Positions 45,010-55,260 of a DNA stretch of 64,000 nt are shown here, one piece after another. The translations under genes were made by a program, and so were the position numbers. Within the stretch, counting starts at the first letter, position 1. Every line of letters starts with the position of its first letter. The DNA comes from Agarilytica sp045430305 (GTDB lineage Bacteria; Pseudomonadota; Gammaproteobacteria; Pseudomonadales; Cellvibrionaceae), in the NCBI GenBank assembly GCA_045430305.1, contig JAILXW010000004.1:159618-223617 (forward strand), given 5' to 3'. The notes below the pieces were generated by a model. It had not been told where the DNA came from. It made no database searches and saw only the letters and a program-made list of their open reading frames with translations.

Positions 45010-45633
45010 ATGCTAAACGTCATTGACAATGGAATGCGTATAGAAACACCGTGGTATGCGATATTCCCCCCTCGCGCTACAGAAAAATCTACGGCAACCG
45101 CGGCCACGCCGGTAATATCCGATCGCGACCAGATTCGCGAGAGCAACACCCCCCACGCAAAACCCGGCCAACAGGCGTATCAACAGGTGAAGCATATTAC
45201 AGAAGAGCGCCATAAAGTGGCGGTCGCGAAAGAGATAATGTCTGATACGGTTGCAACCTTATCGATCGGCGCAAACCTATTAACCGCCTGGGCTGAATTA
45301 AACAAACATGGCGTTCGTCATATGCCGGTTGTCGATGCTGCAAATAGACTGCAAGGCATTATTTCTGATCGCGACGTGCTGAAGGCGTGGGCCGGAATGG
45401 CTTCAACGAATAGGCATGTTCTAGAGTCTTTGAGCGTTACAAAAATTATGACGGTGCGCGTTTTAACTGGATCATTAAATACAAGTATTCGCGATATTGC
45501 AGATGCAATGACGCTTCGTCACTTTGGGGCAGTGCCACTGCTAAATGATGAGCATCATGTTGTAGGAATTGTTACACGCAGCGATATTCTGCGGGCAATT
45601 GTGCATCAAGCGCCTATGGATTTATGGAGCTAG
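45010..45633 (+). CDS. tandem CBS-domain protein
   Basis: A 207-residue protein. The first 75 residues are a poorly ordered basic/polar extension. Two CBS domains follow (about 77-135 and 147-200), shown by VAKEIMSDTVATL, GVRHMPVVDAANRLQGIISDRDVLKA and the second copy HFGAVPLLNDEHHVVGIVTRSDIL. CBS pairs usually bind adenine nucleotides. Expressed opposite to the neighbouring enzyme/lipoprotein pairs and followed by a large hairpin. The regulated target is unknown. Confidence 0.85.
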   Translation: MLNVIDNGMRIETPWYAIFPPRATEKSTATAATPVISDRDQIRESNTPHAKPGQQAYQQVKHITEERHKVAVAKEIMSDTVATLSIGANLLTAWAELNKHGVRHMPVVDAANRLQGIISDRDVLKAWAGMASTNRHVLESLSVTKIMTVRVLTGSLNTSIRDIADAMTLRHFGAVPLLNDEHHVVGIVTRSDILRAIVHQAPMDLWS

Positions 45634-45653
45634 ATCAGTCAAAAAGTTACAGA

Positions 45654-45686
45654 GCGTAACATGGCAATTTAATTGCCATGTTACGC
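45654..45686. terminator. bidirectional hairpin between convergent genes
   Basis: A perfect 16-bp inverted repeat (GCGTAACATGGCAATT and its complement) with a single central base, between the CBS gene and the M15 peptidase gene. T-rich DNA follows on the plus side. Confidence 0.65.
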
Positions 45687-45695
45687 GGTTTAATT

Positions 45696-46337
45696 CTATT
45701 TTCCGTCAGTGGACCAATGCGGGCCATCGATTTTTGTGAAGCTGGCTTTAGTGACGCCGTAGGTTTTGCCAACTGCGTGAAAATCTGCATTTCCGTTGTG
45801 AGCACTGCCTTTACCACCGTGACGAGGCTGGCTTGAAATTGCTACCGTTGTGCCGTCTTTCTTTTTTATCTTTAGGTCGCTTTTCCAGGTAATCGTCCAA
45901 TCAATGGCTTTACCTTGAATATGGCGAGAGGTGAGACTGGGCTGGTAGGCTACGTTGGCCTCAGTAATGATTTCTTTTGCACCTAATTTTGAAGCTGCTT
46001 CCGATCCGTGATCCCACTCTATATCTACACCAACTTTGGCAGGTACAGCATTCGCCTTCACTAACCCCTTTGAAACTTTCCAGGCCCAATGCAGCACATA
46101 CGCCCGTTTTTCGCTTCGCTTAGTTGTAGATACAGCGATACTAGCGCCAGCGTCTTCTATAGCCTTTTTAAAAGCGGTTACGTTATTTTTAAAATTAGCT
46201 TCCAGATCCGATATTGAGGTGCTATTGGCGAATTCTGTTTTTCCTTGGTTGGTTTTCCACCACGTTTTTCCACTTAAATTATTTTTTTTAGTTTTATTGG
46301 CCGCTAATACAGCGGGTTTAGCTGGAGGTATCGCCAT
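45696..46337 (-). CDS. M15-family-like peptidoglycan peptidase without signal peptide
   Basis: A 213-residue protein. The C-terminal half shows the M15/DacB-type zinc motif: SRHIQGKAIDW (H139 and D146) and PHW with H207. The N-terminal half (TWWKTN, then KRAYVLHWAWKVSKG) is typical of a family of D-Ala-D-Ala-type peptidases. There is no signal peptide although the substrate is periplasmic. The AAGGAAAG site precedes the ATG. It lies 22 bases after a lipoprotein gene in the same operon, the layout of an effector and its immunity protein. Confidence 0.8.
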   Translation of the reverse strand: MAIPPAKPAVLAANKTKKNNLSGKTWWKTNQGKTEFANSTSISDLEANFKNNVTAFKKAIEDAGASIAVSTTKRSEKRAYVLHWAWKVSKGLVKANAVPAKVGVDIEWDHGSEAASKLGAKEIITEANVAYQPSLTSRHIQGKAIDWTITWKSDLKIKKKDGTTVAISSQPRHGGKGSAHNGNADFHAVGKTYGVTKASFTKIDGPHWSTDGK

Positions 46338-46359
46338 TGGTTTCTTTCCTTGTTGGCTA

Positions 46360-46920
46360 TTATGGACATGTCCTATCTACATCGTAGCCCAGGTAATAAT
46401 AACCAGACCAGATGGCTTGTGATTGAAAGGGTTCATCGACCCAGATGTCGAAACTCAAACCCTCGGCTGTGGCACACATCGTTAGAGGGTGAAGTGATGA
46501 TTGCTCAGCGATTTTTACTTTTATAAGCTCATCTTTTTTTTCGGCATAAAATGTTTTGTTTGTACTTGCAACGGCCAAGCCATCCAAACTTTTATTGAGC
46601 GTGTATGTAGAGTAATTACCCGCTATATCTTTGTCGCTCTGTTGAGCCGTTAGCATTTTGCAGTCTTTTTCTGATGCAAGTTTCACAACCTCCAACGTCC
46701 CCGTCAGAGGCAGATGATCCAGCGCCACGTACTGAACAGATGTGCCACGCAAGTTAGAATTTTCGATAACAAGACAGTCATTCACGACCCAACCGGTATT
46801 TTGGGCGCTGAAGGATTGAGGTTGTTTTGGGCTAGATTGCTCTGCAGAGCAACTTCCTAAAAATGCTGCAGCGCTTATGAATAGCAGAATACGAGTAAAC
46901 ACAGATGTCATCCTTTTCAT
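46360..46920 (-). CDS. lipoprotein, possible immunity protein of the M15 peptidase
   Basis: A 186-residue lipoprotein. Residues 1-24 are a lipoprotein signal with the lipobox LGSC (Cys24), then a low-complexity Ser/Gln/Pro spacer and a globular domain with four further Cys. No family is recognised. It precedes the M15-like enzyme in the same transcript, which would give the producer periplasmic protection if that enzyme is secreted into rivals. Confidence 0.7.
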   Translation of the reverse strand: MKRMTSVFTRILLFISAAAFLGSCSAEQSSPKQPQSFSAQNTGWVVNDCLVIENSNLRGTSVQYVALDHLPLTGTLEVVKLASEKDCKMLTAQQSDKDIAGNYSTYTLNKSLDGLAVASTNKTFYAEKKDELIKVKIAEQSSLHPLTMCATAEGLSFDIWVDEPFQSQAIWSGYYYLGYDVDRTCP

Positions 46921-47052
46921 GTCGATTCTGAACAGATAGTAGCAATTTTTTGCCGCACTAGAGATAACTGAGTCGCAAAAGAGAAATCCCGCAAGAGGAA
47001 GACCAAAGCGAATACACCTCGATTTTCCATTTGCGCGATTAACCTGATAAAT

Positions 47053-48597
<1,545 letters not shown>

Positions 48598-48607
48598 GGT
48601 AGGTGCT

Positions 48608-48636
48608 CCAAAAAAGGGCTTATCGCAACAGCCTTG
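48608..48636 (-). promoter_or_regulatory. candidate leuA attenuator terminator
   Basis: On the minus strand a short GGCT / AGCC stem is followed by T6, close to the leuA start. An alternative ACAGC / GCTGT pairing overlaps it, as expected of a leader that switches between two hairpins. The stem is short, so confidence is limited. Confidence 0.4.
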
Positions 48637-48686
48637 TGAGCTGTGTGCTGGTTTTTTTAGTCGGGTGAATTATGTAAGAAAGAATA

Positions 48687-48794
48687 TTAGCCGCGCAGCG
48701 GCAACAACAACATCAAAAAAGCGTGGGCGCATACGTTCAACAAGCGAGCCGCCTGCTGGGAAAGTCGAAGTTCGAGTGCTTTGCTAGTGTTCAT
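48687..48794 (-). CDS. leuL: leu leader peptide
   Basis: A 35-codon frame upstream of leuA, not longer than a leader should be. Its end reads Leu-Met-Leu-Leu-Leu-Pro-Leu-Arg-Gly-stop, encoded by TTG ATG TTG TTG TTG CCG CTG, with further Leu codons at residues 7, 9, 11, 18 and 19. It resembles the leader peptides of leu operons elsewhere, where stalling at Leu codons prevents attenuation. Its ATG has only a weak ribosome site. A sigma70-like promoter (TTGACC, 16 bases, TACACT) is upstream at 48841-48868. Confidence 0.55.
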   Translation of the reverse strand: MNTSKALELRLSQQAARLLNVCAHAFLMLLLPLRG

Positions 48795-48840
48795 CAGATT
48801 GTCATCGGGGTAGTTGGTAAAGTGTTATCACTTAACTAAA

Positions 48841-48868
48841 AGTGTATCAGGAGTAGAGCGCTGGTCAA
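48841..48868 (-). promoter_or_regulatory. candidate sigma70 promoter for leuL-leuA
   Basis: On the minus strand TTGACC (48868-48863), 16 bases, TACACT (48846-48841). It would start transcription about 40 bases upstream of the leader peptide. Judged by eye. Confidence 0.4.
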
Positions 48869-49014
48869 TGCACATCCTAATATTTAGGCTTTGTTAGGAT
48901 GAAATAACAAAGGAATGGTGTTTTTCATCAAATCCAAGAGATAAACATCCTGCAGATGCAAGGTTGACTGCAAAGATATTTCTTTTAAGACGTAAACTTT
49001 GAAAAAGTAGTGGT

Positions 49015-50076
49015 CTAGCGCGCTTTAAAGTCGAGCATACGCTGTAAAGGAATCATGGCTTTTTGGGCCAAGGAAGGGTCTACCTGAATTTCATTGCCTG
49101 GGGTGTGAAAAACCTGCTCGAGGTTTTGCAGCTCGTTCATCGCCATCCAAGGGCAATTAGCACAACTACGACAGTCAGCCCCTTGCCCGCCAGTTGGCGC
49201 AATAAGCAGGGTTTTATCTGGGCAGGCCTGCTGCATCTTGAAGAAGATACCTTGGTCGGTGGCGACGATAAACTCTTGGTTATCAAGGTCGCGCGTCGCG
49301 GCGATAAGCTGAGAGGTAGAGCCAACCACATCGGCAATGTCGACCACTGGCGCAGGGGATTCAGGGTGCACAAGTACTGCAGCATCGGGGTACTGCGCTT
49401 TAAGATCAAGAATTCCTCTCGCCTTAAATTCCTCATGCACAATGCAGGCGCCATCCCACAACATCATGTCGGCCCCAGTTTGCTTCTGTACGTAGCCACC
49501 TAGGTGCTTATCGGGCGCCCAAATGATTTTTTCACCTTTGGAGTCGAGGTAATCCACCACATCTAAAGCAATACTGGACGTTACCACCCAATCGGCACGC
49601 GCCTTAACGGCCGCAGAGGTGTTGGCATACACCACGACGGTACGATCGGGATGCGCATCGCAAAAGGCTTGGAATTGATCTTCTGGGCAGCCTAAATCTA
49701 ATGAGCATGTAGCTTCTAGGGTAGGCATTAGTACACGCTTTTCTGGGGAAAGGATTTTTGCTGTTTCCCCCATGAATTTTACACCGGCAACCACAAGTGT
49801 TTTTGCCTCATGCGCCTTTCCGAAGCGCGCCATTTCAAGCGAGTCAGATACGCATCCGTCGGTTTCTTCGGCAAGCGCTTGGATGTCTGGAGAAGTGTAG
49901 TAATGTGCAACCAACGTCGCCTGATGCTGGTCAAGCTGGCGCTTAATCGATGCGATTAGCTCGTCTGTGTTGGCAGGCGTTGGATGCTTAAGTGTGAGGG
50001 CGTCGTCGAGAAAGTGCGAAACGATCGCACGGGACTCATCCATCAGATGCTTGTCGCTTTCGCTAACGTCTGTCAT
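49015..50076 (-). CDS. nadA: quinolinate synthase A
   Basis: A 353-residue enzyme making quinolinate from iminoaspartate and dihydroxyacetone phosphate for NAD synthesis. The [4Fe-4S] ligands are visible as CVSDSLEMARFG (middle), the DLGCPEDQF region and CRSCANCPWM near the end. The family triplication and HQATLVAHYYTSPDIQ are present. GAGGAGGGG precedes the ATG. The nadA gene follows queC and tRNA-Lys, the same order as in Pseudomonas. Confidence 0.96.
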   Translation of the reverse strand: MTDVSESDKHLMDESRAIVSHFLDDALTLKHPTPANTDELIASIKRQLDQHQATLVAHYYTSPDIQALAEETDGCVSDSLEMARFGKAHEAKTLVVAGVKFMGETAKILSPEKRVLMPTLEATCSLDLGCPEDQFQAFCDAHPDRTVVVYANTSAAVKARADWVVTSSIALDVVDYLDSKGEKIIWAPDKHLGGYVQKQTGADMMLWDGACIVHEEFKARGILDLKAQYPDAAVLVHPESPAPVVDIADVVGSTSQLIAATRDLDNQEFIVATDQGIFFKMQQACPDKTLLIAPTGGQGADCRSCANCPWMAMNELQNLEQVFHTPGNEIQVDPSLAQKAMIPLQRMLDFKAR

Positions 50077-50155
50077 GGCCCCTCCTCATTACATATTCAG
50101 ATCGGCAAAACAGCCTGAACGTATACCGCTTAATCAGGGTTGCTGTACCAGATAT

Positions 50156-50191
50156 TAAAAAGGCCCACCTCTACGAGGCAGGCCTTTTTAG
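50156..50191 (-). terminator. terminator of the tRNA-Lys transcript
   Basis: A AAAAAGGCC / GGCCTTTTT stem enclosing a small CCTC / GAGG stem, immediately downstream of the tRNA on the minus strand and before nadA. Confidence 0.7.
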
Positions 50192-50193
50192 TA

Positions 50194-50269
50194 TGGTGGG
50201 TCGTACTGGATTCGAACCAGTGACCAATTGGTTAAAAGCCAACTGCTCTACCAGCTGAGCTAACGACCC
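50194..50269 (-). tRNA. tRNA-Lys (anticodon TTT)
   Basis: The minus strand gives a complete cloverleaf: acceptor GGGTCGT paired with ACGACCC, D-arm GCTC...GAGC, anticodon loop CTTTTAA with anticodon TTT, TTCGAAT T-loop, discriminator A and encoded CCA. 76 bases. Confidence 0.97.
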
Positions 50270-50373
50270 AAACTCTTGTTTTGCTTGAATAAATGGACTG
50301 TGCGATTGACGGCCCCAAGCAAAGAGGCGCATATAGTAATGATTTCGAAATAAAACTCAAGAGGTTTTTGGAA

Positions 50374-51075
50374 TCATTTTTGATTGGGGTTTTGATATAG
50401 CGTCGGATCCTCTACTCCAGCCTCTTGAAAACCCTTCGCGCGCAGGTAACAACTATCGCAGTGGCCACAGGCCTCTCCGGCGTCATTCGCTTGATAACAG
50501 GAGATCGTTTGACTGTAGTCGACGCCCAACTTCAGGCCTTTTTGAATGATTTCAGCTTTGCTCATATGAAGCAAGGGCGCGATGATTTTGGTCGGGCTGC
50601 CTTCAACACCGGCTTTGGTAGCAAGCGCCGCCAGGCTTTCAAATGCTTTGAGGTAGTCGGGGCGGCAGTCTGGGTAACCAGAGTAATCGACTGCATTTAC
50701 GCCGATAAAGATGGCCTCAGCACCCAAAACTTCGGCCCAACCAAGCGCAATAGATAAAAACACCGTGTTGCGCGCAGGTACGTATGTGACCGGAATGCCA
50801 CCAGCCTCTGCAGCATCTTCTGGAACAGCAATATCATCATCGGTGAGCGCGGAACCGCCGATAGTACGTAAATCAAGACTCACAACCTTGTGTGTTACTT
50901 CCATCGCTTCGGCTACACGATCGGCTGCAATCAATTCAGTCCGGTGACGCTGCTGATAGTCAAAGCTTAGAGAATACACATCGTAGGCTTGGCTTTTAGC
51001 AATGGCGATAACGGTAGTGGAATCTAACCCACCAGAAGATAACACAACGGCTTTTGGTTTATTTGTAGGTATCAT
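50374..51075 (-). CDS. queC: 7-cyano-7-deazaguanine synthase
   Basis: A protein of about 233 residues of the QueC family. The ATP pyrophosphatase loop SSGGLDSTT (near residue 14) and the zinc site around C-x-C-HCDSC (AGEACGHCDSCYLR) are present. It converts 7-carboxy-7-deazaguanine to preQ0 in queuosine synthesis. ATG at 51075 is preferred; a GTG three codons upstream is possible. It follows queE by about 40 bases, so the two are likely co-expressed. Confidence 0.95.
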   Translation of the reverse strand: MIPTNKPKAVVLSSGGLDSTTVIAIAKSQAYDVYSLSFDYQQRHRTELIAADRVAEAMEVTHKVVSLDLRTIGGSALTDDDIAVPEDAAEAGGIPVTYVPARNTVFLSIALGWAEVLGAEAIFIGVNAVDYSGYPDCRPDYLKAFESLAALATKAGVEGSPTKIIAPLLHMSKAEIIQKGLKLGVDYSQTISCYQANDAGEACGHCDSCYLRAKGFQEAGVEDPTLYQNPNQK

Positions 51076-51115
51076 AGTAAGCACTCACACTCATTCTACT
51101 GCTCGTCAGATCGAT

Positions 51116-51763
51116 CTATACACCCGGCTTATCGCCCCACAACTGCTTGTGCAGCTGCATTTGGAAGCGCACGGATAATTGATCTTCAAGAATCCAACTT
51201 GCCAAGTCGGCCGGTGATACTTTGCCAAAACAAGGGGACATAAGCACTTCGGCTTTTTCAGTGAGCTGAAGCTCGTCGAGCTTAAACTTTGTCCATTCGT
51301 AATCTTTACGACTGCACACGACGAATTTCACGAGATCTTTCTTTTTTAATAAGGGAACATTTTCGAGGCGGTTTCTATTTTGCTCGCCAGAATCGGGGGT
51401 TTTGAGATCCATCACTACGGTCACACGTTCGTCTACCGCGGCAATATCAATCGCACCACTGGTTTCGAGTGAGACCTCATAGCCTCGGTCACACAGCGCG
51501 GTTAACAGGTCGATACAAAGCGGTTGTGCCAATGGCTCGCCGCCCGTCACACAAACAACCTTGCACTTATACTTCTCTAGCTCAGCGAAGATATCTTCGA
51601 AGCTACGCTTTTCACCACCGAAAAAGGCGTATTCAGAATCGCAATACTGACAACGTAGCGGGCAACCGGTGAGGCGCACAAAAATCGTGGGCACACCAAC
51701 GCTTCGCGATTCGCCTTGAAGCGAATAGAAAATCTCTGTAATTCGAAGTGAACGCTCGGACAT
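51116..51763 (-). CDS. queE: 7-carboxy-7-deazaguanine synthase (radical SAM)
   Basis: A 215-residue radical SAM enzyme with the cluster motif as CPLRCQYCD (about 33-41), close to the CxxxCxxC form, and the SAM-binding TGGEPLAQP (about 72-80). It makes 7-carboxy-7-deazaguanine for queuosine. ATG at 51763. Followed by queC in the same direction. Confidence 0.95.
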   Translation of the reverse strand: MSERSLRITEIFYSLQGESRSVGVPTIFVRLTGCPLRCQYCDSEYAFFGGEKRSFEDIFAELEKYKCKVVCVTGGEPLAQPLCIDLLTALCDRGYEVSLETSGAIDIAAVDERVTVVMDLKTPDSGEQNRNRLENVPLLKKKDLVKFVVCSRKDYEWTKFKLDELQLTEKAEVLMSPCFGKVSPADLASWILEDQLSVRFQMQLHKQLWGDKPGV

Positions 51764-51820
51764 AAAAGTATTAGTGCAGCTCGCACGGTAGAAAAGGCGG
51801 CGATTCTACACTAACACCAA

Positions 51821-52606
51821 CTATTGAGCGAAGTTTGCTCTTAGGTAAGACTGAGCCAAACCGGCGGAGTTAGATTTACTAGCCGCTGCTTTTTGCAATA
51901 GCTCTTTCGCTGAAGCCATGTCACCCATCAAATGGTACACAACACCAAGTTTGTATTGGGCATCGGGCACTTTGTTGTGCTTGGGGTGCTCACTTAGTAC
52001 GCGCGCGAACCACTGACGCGAGTCTTCCAGTACTTTCTTCTCTAGGTAGACTTCACCTAGCCAGTATTTCGCATTACCGGAAAATCGTCCATCCGGAAAC
52101 GTATCCAAATGTTTTTTCAGTGCCACTACGGCATCATCGTAACGTTTTTCCTTTAACACCAAGTTCATCGCTTCGCGGTATCGCTTCATTTCATTGGGCG
52201 CTGCGCCCAAACTTGATGACGCTGACGACGAAGTACTTGGCGCGCGCGACGCGGTGGCTGCTGCACCGTTATTGCTCGCAGTAGAAGCGCCACCACCTTT
52301 GCTCAACTGGCTCACGCGGCGGTCAAGATCTAAGTAATCATCTAGGCGTTGCTGTTTGAGCTTTTTAAGCTCAAAGCTTTGCTGTTCAACCAAGCCGCGA
52401 AGCTGCAACACTTCTTGTTGCAACAACTGCATCTGATAATACATTTCAGCCGCATTACCTGAAGACTGCACCGGCTGAGCATTTGAACTCTGCAGAGGCG
52501 ATTTGATTTTGCGATCTTCTACCGACACCTGAGCGAATGCAGATGTGGTAAAAACGAAAAAGGCCGCTGAAATACATCCAGCGGCCGTCATAGAAAAATA
52601 CTTCAT
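51821..52606 (-). CDS. cpoB: Tol-Pal accessory protein CpoB (YbgF)
   Basis: A 261-residue periplasmic protein: signal peptide (residues 1-25), an N-terminal trimerising coiled coil (about 50-95), a low-complexity Ser/Ala linker (about 100-130) and a C-terminal TPR domain (about 137-255) with repeats such as AKYWLGEVYLEKKVLEDSRQWF. It links Tol-Pal to peptidoglycan synthesis. Placed last in the Tol-Pal cluster, after pal. Confidence 0.93.
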   Translation of the reverse strand: MKYFSMTAAGCISAAFFVFTTSAFAQVSVEDRKIKSPLQSSNAQPVQSSGNAAEMYYQMQLLQQEVLQLRGLVEQQSFELKKLKQQRLDDYLDLDRRVSQLSKGGGASTASNNGAAATASRAPSTSSSASSSLGAAPNEMKRYREAMNLVLKEKRYDDAVVALKKHLDTFPDGRFSGNAKYWLGEVYLEKKVLEDSRQWFARVLSEHPKHNKVPDAQYKLGVVYHLMGDMASAKELLQKAAASKSNSAGLAQSYLRANFAQ

Positions 52607-52637
52607 AAAACTTTCTTTCAGAAATTTAGTTCAGAAA

Positions 52638-53132
52638 TTAGTTAAGCTCAACGCGACGGTTTTTAGACCATGCAGAATCGTAACTACCGATTTCTGCTGG
52701 ACGCTCTTCACCGTAGCTCACTGTTTCAATCAAGCTTGAATCAACACCTTGAAGCACAAGGAAGTCACGAACGGCATTGGCACGACGCTCACCCAAAGCC
52801 ATGTTGTACTCGCGGCTACCGCGCTCATCTGCGTGGCCTTCTAAACGAACAGAAGTGTTTTGCTGGCCGATCACTTCAGCGTGAACCATAAGAGCTGCGC
52901 GCGCTTCTGAAGAAAGAATGCTTGAATCGAACTCAAAGTAGAAAACAGTATCAACACCCGCAAGTGGATCTGCATCCATATCGCTCGTATCAGTTGCTGT
53001 ATCGTCAACAATTGACGTGTCTGCTGCATCGTCTGCTGCAGAAGTATCATCGCTTGTATCAGTTGAAGAACACGCCGCCAAAAAGCCTACAAGCGCAAAT
53101 AAAGTTAGAAAGGATTTAATTGTTTTAGTCAT
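52638..53132 (-). CDS. pal: peptidoglycan-associated lipoprotein Pal
   Basis: A 164-residue lipoprotein: signal with lipobox LAAC (Cys about 21), an Asp/Thr-rich linker (about 22-57) that is longer and more acidic than usual, and an OmpA-like domain with YFEFDSSILSSEARAAL, HADERGSREYNMALGERRANAV and the closing NRRVEL. It anchors the outer membrane to peptidoglycan in the Tol-Pal system. Confidence 0.96.
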   Translation of the reverse strand: MTKTIKSFLTLFALVGFLAACSSTDTSDDTSAADDAADTSIVDDTATDTSDMDADPLAGVDTVFYFEFDSSILSSEARAALMVHAEVIGQQNTSVRLEGHADERGSREYNMALGERRANAVRDFLVLQGVDSSLIETVSYGEERPAEIGSYDSAWSKNRRVELN

Positions 53133-53191
53133 TTTTTACTCCCAAGTTAAAAAATACTTGCTGCCCACTCACTATGGGCGACCCTTTAGGG

Positions 53192-54502
53192 TTAGTTTTT
53201 AAATGGAGACCACGCAGGCTCACGTACATCACCTTGTTTTGATGGTAGGCGAAACTTCACACCTGCATCCATCGAAACCGCCGCCAAGACCCCTTTGTTC
53301 TTATATTTTGTTGCATACAACAGCATAGCACCATTAGGCGCAATACTGGGGGATTCATCGAGGGAAGTTTCCGTAAGTATCCTCAAATCCCCAGAAGCAA
53401 TGTCTTGCCAAGCGATATGATATACACCATTCTCGCGATGCACCATAACAAGTGCTTTGCCATCAGGCGCAACGCGCGGTCGGGCGTTGTAATCACCTTC
53501 AAAGGTTAAGCGTTCTACACGCCCGCTGGCAAGTGTTACTTGGTATATTTGTGGGCTTCCGCCTCGGTTAGAGGTGAAAATTATGCCTTTTCCATCACCG
53601 GTCCAATTTGGCTCCGTATCGATAGCGAAATGACGGGTTACGCGCGTAACTTTTCGCGTCGCCAAATCCAACGTATAGATTTCTGGGTTGCCATCTTTTG
53701 ATAGCGTCATCGCCAAGGTTTTTCCATCCGGCGACCAAGACGGGGCACCATTCAAACCTTTAAAGTTCGTGAGTTGTTCTCGCTTTCCTGTAAAGATATT
53801 TTGTCTAAATATCGCAGGGCGAGACGTTTCAAAACTAACATAAGCTACTTCGCGCAAGTCGGGCGACCAGGTTGGCGACAGCATCGGCTCACTAGAGCTA
53901 AACAAGACTTTCGGCCGCGCACCATCGGCATCGGCATGAACAAGGCGATAACGTTTAGGGCCGCGTCGCAAGTCTTCTATATACACAATTTTTGTCGAAA
54001 AGGCACCACGAATACCTGTGATGGCTTCGTACGCCTCATCACTCACCTGATGGGCGATGTCTCGCAGCGCCAACGCGCTGCCCGAAGTTTGCTTGCGGAA
54101 AACAGGGCGCTGGCTTATCACATCAAACAGCGCGTACCCTAGCGTAAACCCGTCACTTGTTTGCTGAAGGTCACCAATCAATATGTAGTTCACGCCGAGA
54201 ATGCGCCAATCACGAAAAAATATGTCTTTTTCTTGGCTAGGCATAGACAACATGTCGGCTTTGGGAATTGGGCGAAACAACCCACTGCGCTGCAAATCTG
54301 CTGCGACGATTTTTGCTAGATTCTCTTGTGTGTTGTCATTGCCAAATGGCACGACTGCTATCGGTGTTGGGTCGTTTACACCTTGTGTAATTTCAATCGT
54401 AAGCTCTGCCAAAGCGGGCAAAGAAACAGAGGAAGCAGCAAGAAACAAAACAGAAAGAAGCGCCAAGAAACTAAATTTTTGTTGTAATCGTTTGGCTATC
54501 AC
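53192..54502 (-). CDS. tolB: Tol-Pal translocation protein TolB
   Basis: A 436-residue periplasmic protein with a signal peptide (about 1-33), an N-terminal domain (about 34-160) and a C-terminal six-bladed beta-propeller whose blades read as WSPDGKTLAMTLSKDGNPEIYTLDL and TSNRGGSPQIYQV. The GTG start overlaps the tolA stop (GTGA). It cycles between Pal and TolA. Confidence 0.96.
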   Translation of the reverse strand: MIAKRLQQKFSFLALLSVLFLAASSVSLPALAELTIEITQGVNDPTPIAVVPFGNDNTQENLAKIVAADLQRSGLFRPIPKADMLSMPSQEKDIFFRDWRILGVNYILIGDLQQTSDGFTLGYALFDVISQRPVFRKQTSGSALALRDIAHQVSDEAYEAITGIRGAFSTKIVYIEDLRRGPKRYRLVHADADGARPKVLFSSSEPMLSPTWSPDLREVAYVSFETSRPAIFRQNIFTGKREQLTNFKGLNGAPSWSPDGKTLAMTLSKDGNPEIYTLDLATRKVTRVTRHFAIDTEPNWTGDGKGIIFTSNRGGSPQIYQVTLASGRVERLTFEGDYNARPRVAPDGKALVMVHRENGVYHIAWQDIASGDLRILTETSLDESPSIAPNGAMLLYATKYKNKGVLAAVSMDAGVKFRLPSKQGDVREPAWSPFKN

Positions 54503-55248
54503 AATCGCAGATCCTGTGGGTCAAATAAGAAATTAAATTTTCGGTAATACCGTTCAAACACTTCGGGTGACATATCTTTCACTTCTGGAAAGACCTCTAC
54601 TTTTTTTACCGCCTGTATCGCAGAGCGATCGAAAGCGCCATTGCCACTGCTTTTTGCTACATCCACACTCACTATTCTGCCCGTAGGCACCAGCTGAATA
54701 GCGAGTGTACATGTCATGCCTGTGCGAGCAGAAGGCGGGCGCGCCCAATTGTTTTCTACTCGCTGGCGAATTTTTGAAGTGAAGCTTTGCGCTTCAGAGG
54801 CATACTCTTCTTCCAGCAGCATACCCTCTTCTTCTGCGAGCGCTTGTTCAAATTCTTGCTGAAGCCTTTGCTCTCGTTCTTTCTCTCTTTTCCGCTCTGC
54901 GTCTGCTTCGCGTTTTTTCTGCTCTTCTTTTTTCTTTTTCTCTGCGGCTTTTTTTGCTTCCGCTTCTTTTTTTAATTTCGCTTTGCGTTTTTTTTCTGCT
55001 TCACGCTTTAATCGCGCCTGCTCTTTTTTACGCGCGGTTAAGTCTATTTTTTTAGGCTTTTTCTTGGCAGAAGCTTTTTTCTTAGTTTTATCTTCTAATT
55101 TAACCAGCTTCGCTTCGACATAGTTGGGCGGCACTATGCGTGTTCTTTTCTCGGAACCTTCCCAGCTAAACGCCAGGGCGACAAAAATAATAGCGTGTAC
55201 GACACCCGTCACTATGGCAGGGACGAGGTTATTTGCGAGAAAATCCAT
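54499..55248 (-). CDS. tolA: Tol-Pal protein TolA
   Basis: A 249-residue protein with one N-terminal membrane helix (about 9-28), a long Lys/Glu/Ala helical region (about 45-150) and a C-terminal TonB-like domain (about 165-249: NNWARPPSARTGMTCTLAIQL). It spans the periplasm to reach TolB/Pal. Shorter than E. coli TolA because of a shorter central helix. Confidence 0.95.
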   Translation of the reverse strand: MDFLANNLVPAIVTGVVHAIIFVALAFSWEGSEKRTRIVPPNYVEAKLVKLEDKTKKKASAKKKPKKIDLTARKKEQARLKREAEKKRKAKLKKEAEAKKAAEKKKKEEQKKREADAERKREKEREQRLQQEFEQALAEEEGMLLEEEYASEAQSFTSKIRQRVENNWARPPSARTGMTCTLAIQLVPTGRIVSVDVAKSSGNGAFDRSAIQAVKKVEVFPEVKDMSPEVFERYYRKFNFLFDPQDLRL

Positions 55249-55260
55249 CGCTAACGCGCC

